Positions 35,898 to 44,472 of a stretch of DNA of 64,000 bases are shown in pieces. Source of the stretch: Lachnospiraceae bacterium (GTDB lineage Bacteria > Bacillota > Clostridia > Lachnospirales > Lachnospiraceae); the NCBI GenBank assembly GCA_910574805.1, contig CAJTCV010000013.1, positions 62,001 to 126,000 of the forward strand, written 5' to 3'. Made by a program: the position numbers and the translations under genes. The notes under the pieces are model-generated. The model worked only from the letters and a program-made list of their open reading frames with translations, made no database searches and was not told where the DNA came from. Position 1 is the first letter of the stretch; each line of letters begins with the position of its first letter.

Positions 35898-35907
35898 GAA
35901 AAAACCA

Positions 35908-35944
35908 CGAAAAAAGGGGAAAACTCTCAAATGAATTTTCCCCT
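35908..35944 (-). terminator. Intrinsic terminator downstream of ppdK
   Basis: AGGGGAAAA (35915-35923 on the plus strand) pairs with TTTTCCCCT (35936-35944); on the minus strand TTTTTT follows. It is probably the terminator for transcripts leaving ppdK. Confidence 0.75.
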
Positions 35945-35949
35945 AATCG

Positions 35950-36066
35950 TTAAAGATAGATTTTACAAACGGAATCCTCAAAGCGGTTCGCCTTTGTGTA
36001 CTCCGGACGATGTGCCATGAAATCATTCACATCAGCTCTGGTTATCAGATACTCCGTAAAGTACAT
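35950..36066 (-). CDS. Small open frame between ppdK and its terminator (38 codons)
   Basis: ATG 36066 opens a 38-residue frame (starts MYFTEYLITRADVNDF, ends FEDSVCKIYL) that stops just before the terminator. It lacks a ribosome site, and its frame continues upstream into the ppdK 3' end. The sequence looks protein-like. It may be the tail of a mobile-element gene joined at this boundary or a small leader-like peptide; no family is recognised. Confidence 0.3.
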   Translation of the reverse strand: MYFTEYLITRADVNDFMAHRPEYTKANRFEDSVCKIYL

Positions 36067-36077
36067 ATATTTGTAAT

Positions 36078-38705
36078 CTACTTTCCTACATTGTTTATCG
36101 CCGCCTGCGCCGCTGCCAGTCTTGCAATCGGCACACGGTACGGAGAACAGGACACATAATTCAGCCCTACCTTATGGCAGAACTCTACGGAAGACGGATC
36201 GCCGCCGTGCTCGCCGCAGATGCCAAGCTTGATATCCGGCCTGGACTGGCGTCCAAGTTTCGCCGCCATCTCCACCAGTTTGCCCACGCCTGTCTGATCC
36301 AGACGAGCGAACGGATCGGACTCGTAGATCTTCGCCTTGTAGTAGGAATCCAGGAACTTGCCGGAATCGTCACGGGAGAAGCCGAAGGTCATCTGGGTCA
36401 GGTCGTTGGTACCAAAGGAGAAGAACTCTGCTTCCTTGGCGATCTCGTCTGCCGTCAGCGCCGCACGCGGGATCTCGATCATCGTACCGATATGATACTG
36501 GATGTCGCTTCCTTTTTCCTTCTTCACAAGCTCCGCGGTCTCTTCCACAATCTTCTTGACGAAGCTCAGCTCCTTGCGCTCGCCTACCAGCGGGATCATG
36601 ATCTCCGGTACGATATCAAATCCTTCTTCTCTCTCCACTTCGATCGCCGCTTCCATAACCGCACGGGTCTGCATCTTTGCGATCTCCGGATAGGTAACTG
36701 CCAGACGGCATCCACGGTGGCCCATCATCGGGTTGAACTCATGAAGCTCGTCGCATTTTGCCTTTACGTCTGCCGCGGACAGGCCCATGTCTGCCGCCAG
36801 CGCCTTGATGTCCTCTTCCTCGGTGGGAACAAACTCATGCAGAGGCGGATCCAGGTAACGAACCGTCATCGGTCTTCCCTTCAGAGCCTTGTACATTGCC
36901 TTGAAGTCTTCCTTCTGGAACGGAAGCAGTTCCATAAGAGCCGCCTCTCTCGCTTCCTGATTATCGGAAAGAATCATCTTGCGGATCTTCGGAATACGCT
37001 CCGGATTGAAGAACATGTGTTCGGTACGGCACAGGCCGATTCCTTCTGCGCCGAGGCGTACTGCATTGGCCGTATCTGCCGGCGTATCTGCATTGGTACG
37101 TACGCTCAGGCGGCGGAACTTGTCTGCCCATCCCATGATTCTCTGGAAGTTGCCAGTGATGGAAGCTTCCTTCGTCGGGATATCGCCCTTGTAGATCTTA
37201 CCGGTGGTGCCATCCAGGGAGATGTAATCGCCCTCCACAAAATGATGTCCGCCCAGTTCGAACCATTTCTCTTCTTCCGAGATCTTGATCTCGCCGCATC
37301 CGGATACGCAGCAGGTTCCCATACCGCGCGCAACCACCGCTGCATGGCTGGTCATACCGCCGCGAACCGTCAGGATACCCTGTGCCGCATGCATACCCTC
37401 AATGTCCTCCGGAGAAGTCTCCAGGCGGACAAGGATCACTCTCTCTCCTGCCTCGTTGGCTGCCTTTGCATCCTCTGCCGTAAAGTAAACCTTACCTGCC
37501 GCAGCTCCCGGAGACGCCGGAAGAGCCTCGCCGATCACCTCTCCGGCTTTCAGTGCAGCCGTGTCGAAGGTCGGATGCAGCAGCTGGTCCAGAGACTTCG
37601 CTTCAATACGAAGCACTGCCTCTTCTCTTGTAATCATGCCTTCATCCACCATGTCGCAGGCAATCTGAAGCGCTGCCGGAGCGGTTCTCTTGCCGTTACG
37701 GGTCTGCAGGAAATACAGATGTCCTTCCTGAATCGTAAACTCCATATCCTGCATATCGCGGTAGTGGTTTTCCAGTTTATTTGCGATCTTCATGAACTGC
37801 TCGTAGCACTCCGGAAGATCCTCTGCCAGCTTGGTGATGGGCTGCGGCGTACGCACGCCTGCCACCACGTCCTCGCCCTGGGCATTGATCAGGTACTCGC
37901 CGAAGATGCCCTTCTCGCCGGTGGACGGGTTACGGGTAAACGCCACGCCGGTTCCGGACGTATCGCCCATATTTCCAAATACCATGGCCTGTACGTTCAC
38001 TGCAGTTCCCCAGTCGCCCGGGATATCATTCATACGGCGGTATACAATGGCACGGGGGTTGTCCCAGGAACGGAACACTGCCTTCACGGCACCCATGAGC
38101 TGTTCCTTCGGATCCTGCGGGAAGTCTTCCTGCTTCGCCTCTTTATAGACAGCCTTAAATCTGCCGATCAGTTCCTTCAGGTCCTCTGCGGTAAGTTCGG
38201 TATCATAATGAACACCTTTGGCCTCTTTCACCTCATCGATGATCTTCTCAAAATAGGACTTGGGAACCTCCATAACAACATCCGAATACATCTGGATAAA
38301 TCTGCGGTAAGAATCATACGCAAATCTCGGATTGCCGGTCTTCTTTGCAAAGCCTTCCACCGATACATCGTTCAGACCCAGATTCAGGATCGTATCCATC
38401 ATACCAGGCATGGAAGCTCTCGCGCCGGAACGGACAGACACCAGAAGCGGATCCTCCGTATCGCCGAATTTCTTTCCCTGAAGTCCCTCCAGAAATACAA
38501 GCGCAGCCATGATCTGCTCCTCTACCTCATGGGAGATGCGCTCACCGCTCTCATAATAATCCGTACAAGCCTCTGTAGTTACGGTAAATCCCTGCGGAAT
38601 CGGTAAACCAAGGTTTGTCATCTCTGCCAGATTCGCCCCTTTGCCTCCCAGCAGGTTTCTCATGCCGGCATCTCCTTCTTTAAAAAGATACACCCATTTT
38701 GCCAT
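36078..38705 (-). CDS. ppdK: Pyruvate, phosphate dikinase
   Basis: This 875-residue enzyme interconverts pyruvate, ATP and phosphate with PEP, AMP and PPi. In glycolytic anaerobes it often runs from PEP to pyruvate, gaining ATP. Domains are the N-terminal ATP-grasp (GGKGANLAEMTNLGLPIPQGF), the swivelling phosphohistidine domain (GGMTSHAAVVARGMGTCCVSG, His near residue 455) and the C-terminal PEP/pyruvate barrel (FFSFGTNDLTQMTFGFSRDD, with LGICGEHGGDPSSVEFCH). It is full length. ATG 38705 has an AGGAGGG ribosome site. The next gene upstream is a PPi-type phosphofructokinase, which would use the PPi economy. Confidence 0.97.
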   Translation of the reverse strand: MAKWVYLFKEGDAGMRNLLGGKGANLAEMTNLGLPIPQGFTVTTEACTDYYESGERISHEVEEQIMAALVFLEGLQGKKFGDTEDPLLVSVRSGARASMPGMMDTILNLGLNDVSVEGFAKKTGNPRFAYDSYRRFIQMYSDVVMEVPKSYFEKIIDEVKEAKGVHYDTELTAEDLKELIGRFKAVYKEAKQEDFPQDPKEQLMGAVKAVFRSWDNPRAIVYRRMNDIPGDWGTAVNVQAMVFGNMGDTSGTGVAFTRNPSTGEKGIFGEYLINAQGEDVVAGVRTPQPITKLAEDLPECYEQFMKIANKLENHYRDMQDMEFTIQEGHLYFLQTRNGKRTAPAALQIACDMVDEGMITREEAVLRIEAKSLDQLLHPTFDTAALKAGEVIGEALPASPGAAAGKVYFTAEDAKAANEAGERVILVRLETSPEDIEGMHAAQGILTVRGGMTSHAAVVARGMGTCCVSGCGEIKISEEEKWFELGGHHFVEGDYISLDGTTGKIYKGDIPTKEASITGNFQRIMGWADKFRRLSVRTNADTPADTANAVRLGAEGIGLCRTEHMFFNPERIPKIRKMILSDNQEAREAALMELLPFQKEDFKAMYKALKGRPMTVRYLDPPLHEFVPTEEEDIKALAADMGLSAADVKAKCDELHEFNPMMGHRGCRLAVTYPEIAKMQTRAVMEAAIEVEREEGFDIVPEIMIPLVGERKELSFVKKIVEETAELVKKEKGSDIQYHIGTMIEIPRAALTADEIAKEAEFFSFGTNDLTQMTFGFSRDDSGKFLDSYYKAKIYESDPFARLDQTGVGKLVEMAAKLGRQSRPDIKLGICGEHGGDPSSVEFCHKVGLNYVSCSPYRVPIARLAAAQAAINNVGK

Positions 38706-39073
38706 TGAATGCCCTCCTAACTAAAATATATAGTATAAAATCAGACAAGGTCGTTCCCCTGCCCACTGCGCAGAAACACATACTGCCGGACGCCCGCTTC
38801 GCGCCCGGAATCCCTGCACGCAAAAAAACAGCACAGTTCACAGCCGTGTGGCTATCTCTGCGCACATGAATATCATACCATATTTCAAACGAAAGTCAAC
38901 ATATTTTGTGCTGTTTTCACAATCTATTTTTACTTCATCCCCTTTTTCCTACTCACTTTTTGACAATTTTTTAACAAAAAGGGCAAAAACCGCTTCCGTC
39001 TGTCAAACGAAAAAGAAGCTGTGCACAGATAGCCATGCACAGCTTCCTTCTCTCATGATTCATACCGTCTTTT
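38706..39073. other. Gap between pfk and ppdK
   Basis: The 368 bases hold the pfk terminator at the right end, an AT-rich leader before ppdK (TATACT at about 38732-38737 on the minus strand without a convincing -35), and two widely spaced arms AACAGCACA (about 38829) and TGTGCTGTT (about 38919). No gene or RNA is recognised. Confidence 0.5.
39009..39046 (-). terminator. Intrinsic terminator of pfk
   Basis: An 11-bp perfect stem pairs GAAGCTGTGCA (39015-39025) with TGCACAGCTTC (39036-39046), followed by TTTTTCG on the minus strand, 28 bases after the stop. Confidence 0.88.
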
Positions 39074-40315
39074 TTATTTCGCAACAACTTTTTTCAGTTT
39101 CACAAACCGGGGAAGACTGTTTTCTTTCTTCATCTGAATCTCACCCTGAATCAGCGGCAGCGCATAATTCACGAACTCCTCCGATACATTGTTGCCTCTC
39201 TCATTGATCCATTCTACGGGAACCTTCTTCTCATAATTCGCCACCTTGGAAAGGTCCAGAAGATCCGCCTCGCAACGATAGCCGTTCGCGTCTCTGGTGC
39301 ATTTGAAGCCTACCATCTTGTCGGTAGTGCCCTTGATCGCCTCGTTGACCGCCGTCTGGCCTGCCATGAAGGATTCGTCGGAATCCGTCTGGGAAGCACA
39401 GTGCTCTGCACAGCGCTGCAGCAGGGAAAGCTCAATGGGACGCACCTTTACGCCCGGGATGGCATTCTTCACCACATCGCCCAGCTTCACAGCCAGACCG
39501 CCAAGCTGCGCATGTCCGAAGCCGTCGGTTGCAGAAGTCTCCGCCTCAGATACAAACTTGCCGTCTGCATAGTGAATCCCCTCGGAAACCGCTACGATCA
39601 CGTTCTTGTTGGCATCCCAGATCTTCTTCACATCCTCGAGGAACTCGTCCATGTTGAAATCAACTTCCGGAAGATATACCAGATCCGCCGGATATCCAGC
39701 CACTCCTGCCAGAGAAGCCGCTCCTGCCAGCCAGCCGGCATGACGTCCCATAATCTCAACGATCGTCACCTGTCCCTTGTCGTATACATGGGAATCCTGA
39801 TAAATCTCTACCAGAGAGGTGGCAATGTATTTGGCTGCGGAAGCAAATCCCGGACAATGGTCCGTGCCGAACAGGTCGTTGTCGATGGTCTTGGGGATAC
39901 CCATGACGCGGCAGTCGTAGCCAACCTTCTTCATATATTTGGAAATCTTGTTGCAGGTATCCATGGAATCATTTCCGCCGTTGTAGAAGAAATAACGCAC
40001 GTCATATTTCTTGAAAATTTCAAGAATCTTCTTGTAATCCGTCTCATCCTCATCCGGATCTGCAATCTTGTAACGGCAGGAACCCAGTGCAGAGGACGGC
40101 GTATATTTCATAATTGCCAGCTCCTCCGGATCCTCCTCGTCCATAATATAGAGCCTGTCGTTCAGTACGCCCACAATCCCGTTGGCAGCGCCGTATACCT
40201 TTGTAATACAATCGGCGTCAAGACCTGCTTTGATCGCGCCGTAGCAGCTTGCATTGATAACAGAAGACGGACCGCCGGACTGCCCGATGATCATTGCACC
40301 TTTTAATTCGCTCAT
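39074..40315 (-). CDS. 6-phosphofructokinase, PPi-dependent type by motif
   Basis: This 413-residue enzyme phosphorylates fructose 6-phosphate. The donor-discriminating positions read YNGGNDSMDT (ATP enzymes have GGDGS) and GIPKTIDND (ATP enzymes have GIPGTIDND). Asp and Lys at these two places are the known hallmarks of PPi-PFK. The remaining active site (IVEIMGRHAGWLAGAA; catalytic TIDND) is intact. It lies upstream of ppdK with its own terminator. ATG 40315 follows CCAGGAGGTTG; a TATAAT box lies at 40373-40378 on the minus strand. PPi versus ATP use is inferred from residues only. Confidence 0.93.
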   Translation of the reverse strand: MSELKGAMIIGQSGGPSSVINASCYGAIKAGLDADCITKVYGAANGIVGVLNDRLYIMDEEDPEELAIMKYTPSSALGSCRYKIADPDEDETDYKKILEIFKKYDVRYFFYNGGNDSMDTCNKISKYMKKVGYDCRVMGIPKTIDNDLFGTDHCPGFASAAKYIATSLVEIYQDSHVYDKGQVTIVEIMGRHAGWLAGAASLAGVAGYPADLVYLPEVDFNMDEFLEDVKKIWDANKNVIVAVSEGIHYADGKFVSEAETSATDGFGHAQLGGLAVKLGDVVKNAIPGVKVRPIELSLLQRCAEHCASQTDSDESFMAGQTAVNEAIKGTTDKMVGFKCTRDANGYRCEADLLDLSKVANYEKKVPVEWINERGNNVSEEFVNYALPLIQGEIQMKKENSLPRFVKLKKVVAK

Positions 40316-40428
40316 TTTAACAACCTCCTGGAGTGTAATTTATATTTGGTAAACATGGTACCCACCTGTTAAATTATAGCAATAAATACGGATGAAATAA
40401 AGACTTTTTTGTAAAAAATTCAGCCATG

Positions 40429-41817
40429 CTAAAACGTAAATCTGTCTGCAAAATATGCGTCCAGCTCTTCGATCTTCACACGCTCCTGCGCCATGGTGTC
40501 GCGGTCACGGACCGTCACACAGCCGTCGGTCTCCGAGTCAAAATCGTAGGTCACGCAGAACGGCGTACCGATCTCATCCTGACGACGGTAGCGTTTACCA
40601 ATATTGCCTCTGTCATCATACTCACAGTTATACCTTTTCGCAAGCTGCGTATAGACTTTCTCCGCACCTTCTGCCAATTTCTTCGACAGCGGAAGCACAC
40701 CGATCTTCACCGGAGCCAGGGCCGGGTGGAACCGGAGCACCGTACGCATGTCACCGCCCTCCAGCTCTTCCTCGTCGTAAGCGGAGCAGAGGAAGGCAAG
40801 AACCACCCGGTCCGCACCCAGAGACGGCTCGATGACATAGGGGATGTACTTTTCCTTCAGTTCATCATCGAAATAGCTCATATCCTCGCCGGACACGTCC
40901 TGATGCTGCGTCAGGTCGTAATCTGTACGGTCAGCAATCCCCCACAGTTCTCCCCAGCCAAACGGGAACAGGAATTCGATGTCTGTGGTGCCCTTGCTGT
41001 AGAAGCACAGCTCTTCCGGGGAATGATCGCGAAGACGCATCTCATCCTCCTTAATACCCAGCGCCAGGAGCCAGTCACGGCAGAAGCCTCTCCAGTACTG
41101 GAACCACTCCAGGTCCGTGCCGGGCTTGCAGAAGAACTCCAGCTCCATCTGCTCAAATTCCCGGGTGCGGAAGGTAAAGTTACCGGGGCTGATCTCATTT
41201 CGGAAAGATTTTCCCACCTGGCCGATGCCAAATGGCACCTTCTTCCGGGAAGTCCTCTGTACGTTTTTAAAATTGACAAAGATTCCCTGCGCAGTCTCCG
41301 GACGCAGATAGATGGTATTCTTCGCATCCTCGGTGACGCCCTGGAAGGTCTTGAACATCAGGTTGAACTGACGGATATCTGTAAAATCCTTTTTGCCGCA
41401 GCTGGGGCAGACGATGTCATGCTCGTCGATATAGGCTTTCATCTCCTGCTGAGACCAGCCGTCCACGGAACCTTCGATCTGAATATCATGTTCTGCCATA
41501 TAATCCTCGATCAGCTTGTCGGCACGGAAACGTTCCTTACAGGACTTGCAGTCCATGAGCGGATCGGAAAATCCGCCCAGATGCCCGGAAGCGACCCAGG
41601 TCTGCGGATTCATCAGAATCGCACAGTCCACACCCACATTATAAGGGTTCTCCTGGACGAACTTCTGCCACCAGGCCTTCTTCACATTATTTTTCAGTTC
41701 CACACCGAGATTGCCGTAATCCCAGGTATTGGCAAGGCCGCCGTAGATCTCGCTGCCGGGATACACAAACCCCCGGTTCTTCGCCAGCGCCTCGATCTTG
41801 TCCATTGTCTTTTCCAT
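40429..41817 (-). CDS. glyS: Glycine--tRNA ligase (alpha2 type)
   Basis: This class II synthetase charges tRNA-Gly. At 462 residues it is the single-chain homodimeric type. Class II motifs are visible: [15 protein letters not shown] (motif 1/2 region), [29 protein letters not shown] (motif 2) and [14 protein letters not shown] (motif 3). The C-terminal anticodon-binding domain ends the protein. I start at ATG 41817, after AAGGAGAG; the longer frame to 41895 runs through a repeated leader sequence. No T-box is present, unlike many Gram-positive glyS genes; the leader instead has direct and inverted repeats. Confidence 0.96.
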   Translation of the reverse strand: MEKTMDKIEALAKNRGFVYPGSEIYGGLANTWDYGNLGVELKNNVKKAWWQKFVQENPYNVGVDCAILMNPQTWVASGHLGGFSDPLMDCKSCKERFRADKLIEDYMAEHDIQIEGSVDGWSQQEMKAYIDEHDIVCPSCGKKDFTDIRQFNLMFKTFQGVTEDAKNTIYLRPETAQGIFVNFKNVQRTSRKKVPFGIGQVGKSFRNEISPGNFTFRTREFEQMELEFFCKPGTDLEWFQYWRGFCRDWLLALGIKEDEMRLRDHSPEELCFYSKGTTDIEFLFPFGWGELWGIADRTDYDLTQHQDVSGEDMSYFDDELKEKYIPYVIEPSLGADRVVLAFLCSAYDEEELEGGDMRTVLRFHPALAPVKIGVLPLSKKLAEGAEKVYTQLAKRYNCEYDDRGNIGKRYRRQDEIGTPFCVTYDFDSETDGCVTVRDRDTMAQERVKIEELDAYFADRFTF

Positions 41818-41836
41818 TCGATTCTCTCCTTTTAAA

Positions 41837-41982
41837 AGTTCCGCATATTCCCGAAAAGTATCTTCTGCCCAGAGTTGTTTTCTGTCCATTTTCAATGTAC
41901 GGAAAACAACCCTGCATACTTTCCGGGAATATGCTGTTTTTATGACAGTTCCGCATATTCCCGGAAAGTATCTTCTGCCCAG
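41837..41982. repeat. Nested direct and inverted repeats in the glyS leader
   Basis: A 36-base sequence at 41837-41872 recurs at 41947-41982 with one mismatch. Between them, 41916-41934 is a perfect 19-base inverse copy of 41953-41971 and nearly perfect (one base) to the matching part of the other copy. A second small inverted repeat (GTTGTTTTC/GAAAACAAC, 41874-41882 and 41902-41910) lies between. In mRNA the central copy can pair with either flanking copy, the latter ending about 20 bases before the glyS ATG. Confidence 0.75.
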
Positions 41983-42011
41983 GGAACATGCTGTTTTATG
42001 ACCGCCTCATA

Positions 42012-42599
42012 TCAGTAAATGATATATGCATACTCATCTTCAGCCTCAATGGGCATTACCTGTACCATGTGATCTGACAGGATCTCCACATTGTTGCTCA
42101 CATATTTAACTTCTTTTTCCAGCTCCACGACGCCTTCCGTCTGCGTCACCAGCACATGGTCATCCTTTTTGCTGGTCACATCCGCCGTCTCATATTCCTC
42201 ATAATCCACATCCCTGAAGACCATGTCAAAGGAACGCCCCTCGTCCAGCGCCTGACTGATGGTGCCGACAAAGCAGTATTCCTCACTGTATGCGGCATAT
42301 GCCCCGGCATCGGCAAAGTTCATCAGCAGATACAGCGTGCCGTCCTTTACCTCCAGACTCTCCACAGAGATGGCAGGCTCGCTGTACCGGCTGTTGCAGG
42401 CTTCCACTTCCCGGTCGATCATGGACTGGAATTCCTCCAGACTGTAATATTCTTTTTCAAAGCTCTCCACTACCGCATATGTGATCTTTCCGCTCTTCTG
42501 TATGTACATGGAAGTTACGGACGGCTCGAAGGACGAACCGCAGGCGGTCATGGAAAGTGCCATCACCATGGCGCAGATGGCATAGATCCACTTTTTCAT
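42012..42599 (-). CDS. Putative lipoprotein of unknown function
   Basis: This 195-residue secreted protein has a type II signal peptide (KKWIYAICAMVMALSMTAC; the lipobox Cys is residue 20), so it is anchored to the outer face of the membrane. The mature part is acidic and rich in beta-strand-like segments (KITYAVVESFEKEYY, VELEKEVKYVSNNVEIL) and shows no known catalytic motif. It lies between recO and glyS. Homologues of this type are common in Lachnospiraceae (impression, not searched). Confidence 0.8.
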   Translation of the reverse strand: MKKWIYAICAMVMALSMTACGSSFEPSVTSMYIQKSGKITYAVVESFEKEYYSLEEFQSMIDREVEACNSRYSEPAISVESLEVKDGTLYLLMNFADAGAYAAYSEEYCFVGTISQALDEGRSFDMVFRDVDYEEYETADVTSKKDDHVLVTQTEGVVELEKEVKYVSNNVEILSDHMVQVMPIEAEDEYAYIIY

Positions 42600-42726
42600 T
42601 CAAGGTTTCCTCCTGTTGTAAAATGTTTACTGTTCAGACATCTGCCGGCGCAGGTGTGAAAAGTAACATAAGCTTTATAAAATGAACGTCTCTGCTCCAT
42701 TTTATCCGCGTACAATTATACACACT

Positions 42727-43389
42727 CTACCGGCAGGTTGCAAGTATTTCCAGAGATTTGAACGTATGTTCCACATAGTGCTCCCGAAGCCATGTCACTA
42801 CCTTTATGTATTCTGCAAGCACCTCATCCGTCAGCGTGAAGGTATAGAGCCGTTCGATGGACGAACCGGTCACATACCGGAGCGCGTACAGCGTGGAAGA
42901 ATTCAGGTTCCAGCTTTCAAACTGTTCAAAGGTCTGGGGGCATTCCCCGCTCAGGACCATGATTTTCAGCTCATAGACATACCTCACCAGGACCCGGGGC
43001 AGAGACGGAACTGACAGGGCGCGCAGGGACTGGTAGACCAGACGCAGACAGTCCGTGCCGTCCATATTTTCCCTGGTATAATAATCCGCAAATTCCAGAA
43101 AATACTGCCCGTAGCATGCCCCCTCAAGGTCCTTGAGAAGCTCTCCGAAGTAGTTCTGAATATCCGCCTGGGAGATGCTGCTGGAACTCCTTCCTTCATA
43201 GATCTGAAAATCCCCGAAGGCGAATACATTGGAGGCCGCCATCAGCGGATTGCCCGGCCTTCTGGCCCCTCTTGCAAATGCACGGAATTTTCCCCGCTCT
43301 TTCGTCAGCAGAGTCACCAGCTTATCATATTCCCCCACCGGCCTGGCAGACAATACGATACCGGTCACCGTACAGATCTGACTGCTCAT
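42727..43389 (-). CDS. recO: DNA repair protein RecO
   Basis: RecO helps load RecA at gaps in the RecFOR pathway. The 220-residue protein has the OB-fold N-terminus (TVTGIVLSARPVGEYDKLVTLLT, GKFRAFARGARRPGN) and a helical C-domain. The zinc-finger cysteines of longer RecO proteins are missing: only one Cys remains in the GECPQTFEQFE region, and the protein is some 25 residues shorter than usual. The start ATG 43389 follows AGGAGAG and overlaps the end of a small yqzL-like gene. It lies downstream of era, the usual Firmicutes order. Confidence 0.92.
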   Translation of the reverse strand: MSSQICTVTGIVLSARPVGEYDKLVTLLTKERGKFRAFARGARRPGNPLMAASNVFAFGDFQIYEGRSSSSISQADIQNYFGELLKDLEGACYGQYFLEFADYYTRENMDGTDCLRLVYQSLRALSVPSLPRVLVRYVYELKIMVLSGECPQTFEQFESWNLNSSTLYALRYVTGSSIERLYTFTLTDEVLAEYIKVVTWLREHYVEHTFKSLEILATCR

Positions 43390-43486
43390 GTTTCTCTCCT
43401 GTCCTTAAAGCCTGGACCTCTTCGGTCTTGTAGGCAAGATAATCCTGTATATCCCCGGTGTGTACAAATCGATTCCAACTATCCAT
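43325..43486 (-). CDS. YqzL-like small protein between era and recO
   Basis: This 53-codon gene starts at ATG 43486, 8 bases after a full GGAGG ribosome site, and overlaps the first 65 bases of recO in another frame. The product begins MDSWNRFVHTGDIQDYLAYK. The W-x-x-F-x-x-TG-x-I-x-x-YL-x-YK pattern is that of YqzL-family proteins, which in Bacillus are also encoded between era and recO. Position and motif agree, so I regard it as real in spite of its size. Function unknown. Confidence 0.72.
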   Translation of the reverse strand: MDSWNRFVHTGDIQDYLAYKTEEVQALRTGEKHEQSDLYGDRYRIVCQAGGGI

Positions 43487-43547
43487 CTCTTGAACCTCCG
43501 CTTCCTCTGTCTTCGTGTAGCATTAGAATCCCCGAAGCGGACCGGTC

Positions 43548-44453
43548 CTATACTTCCTTCTTATCGTATCCAAAATTTTTTAACAGAAAATCTGAGTCTC
43601 TCCAGTCCTTCTTGACCTTCACCCAGAGCTTCAGATTTACCTTCGCCTCCAGCTGCCTCTCGATCTCGAAGCGGGCGGCGGAGCCGATCTTCTTCAGCAT
43701 GGCGCCGCCTTTTCCGATGATGATCCCCTTATGTGAATCCCGCTCGCAGATGATCGTAGCCTGGATATCCCAGAGCGATCCCTTCTGCCGCTGCTTCATA
43801 AGATCGATGGATACGGCGATCCCGTGGGGGATCTCTTCATCCAGAAGCTTCAGCGCCTTCTCCCGGATGAGTTCTGCCACGATCTGTCGCATGGGCTGGT
43901 CTGTCACCGTATCCTCATCATAGAACATGGGACCATAGGGAAGATACTGGAAGATGAGCCGGATCAGGGTGTCCTTGTTCGTCCCCTTCAGTGCTGAGAC
44001 CGGTACGATCTGGTCCAGATCAAGAAGCTTACGGTAGGCGTCCATGATACACAGCACTTCCTCCTTTTTAATGGTATCCACCTTGTTGATCACCAGGATC
44101 ACAGGGAGCCTGATCCGGGACAGCTGCTCCGCAATATGCCGCTCTCCCGCTCCGATAAAGGTGACAGGCTCCACCAGCCAGAGGATCACATCCACCTCCT
44201 TCAGTGTCCGCTGCGCCACCTCTACCATATATTCCCCCAGCCGGTTCTTCGCCCTGTGAATCCCCGGCGTATCCAGGAACACAATCTGCCCTTCCTCCGA
44301 AGTGTAGACAGTCTGAATCCTGTTTCTGGTAGTCTGCGGCCGATGGGAAGTGATGGCAACCTTCTGACCGATGATCTGATTCATCAATGTGGATTTTCCC
44401 ACATTGGGCCTTCCGATCAGTGCCGCAAAGCCCGACTTTTTCTGTTCGTTCAT
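43548..44453 (-). CDS. era: GTPase Era
   Basis: Era is an essential GTPase that binds 16S rRNA and assists 30S ribosome maturation. The 301-residue protein has G1 GRPNVGKST, G3 DTPG, G4 NKVD and a C-terminal KH domain (GIIIGKGGAMLKKIG). The start ATG 44453 is where homology begins; the longer open frame upstream lies inside the peptidase gene's 3' region. It is downstream of the M16C peptidase and upstream of yqzL-recO in one long transcription unit. Confidence 0.97.
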   Translation of the reverse strand: MNEQKKSGFAALIGRPNVGKSTLMNQIIGQKVAITSHRPQTTRNRIQTVYTSEEGQIVFLDTPGIHRAKNRLGEYMVEVAQRTLKEVDVILWLVEPVTFIGAGERHIAEQLSRIRLPVILVINKVDTIKKEEVLCIMDAYRKLLDLDQIVPVSALKGTNKDTLIRLIFQYLPYGPMFYDEDTVTDQPMRQIVAELIREKALKLLDEEIPHGIAVSIDLMKQRQKGSLWDIQATIICERDSHKGIIIGKGGAMLKKIGSAARFEIERQLEAKVNLKLWVKVKKDWRDSDFLLKNFGYDKKEV

Positions 44454-44472
44454 ATTCCTTGTCTCTTTCTGC

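Larger units (their letters stand above)
31475..35900. mobile_element. Decayed plasmid/ICE-like segment
   Basis: A 4.4-kb block between the chemoreceptor and ppdK carries genes normally found together on conjugative elements or low-GC plasmids: an ArdC-like antirestriction/peptidase gene, a DUF4316-like tail, RepA_N-type replication initiator, ParB, and a DUF6075/ParA open frame, plus an IS fragment. All are on the minus strand, and almost every one is truncated, internally deleted or fused. One intact PD-(D/E)XK gene with its own promoter and terminator lies inside. No integrase, relaxase or clear att repeats were seen; both limits are approximate. Confidence 0.8.

Noticed and set aside
36174-38606. 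810-codon open frame on the plus strand opposite ppdK
   Set aside because: It mirrors the codon-biased ppdK gene, has no family motifs and no ribosome site; it is an antisense shadow.
40338-40360. GGTGGGTACC sequence before pfk as a T-box core
   Set aside because: It resembles the core only in part, pfk is not a T-box gene, and no specifier stem or terminator is visible.
41687-41989. 100-codon frame upstream of glyS on the minus strand
   Set aside because: It reads through the repeats and into glyS out of phase, with no motif; glyS homology begins cleanly at 41817.
41818-42011. T-box riboswitch before glyS
   Set aside because: The conserved GGGTGGnACCGCG core and the terminator/antiterminator layout are absent; only the nested repeats are present.
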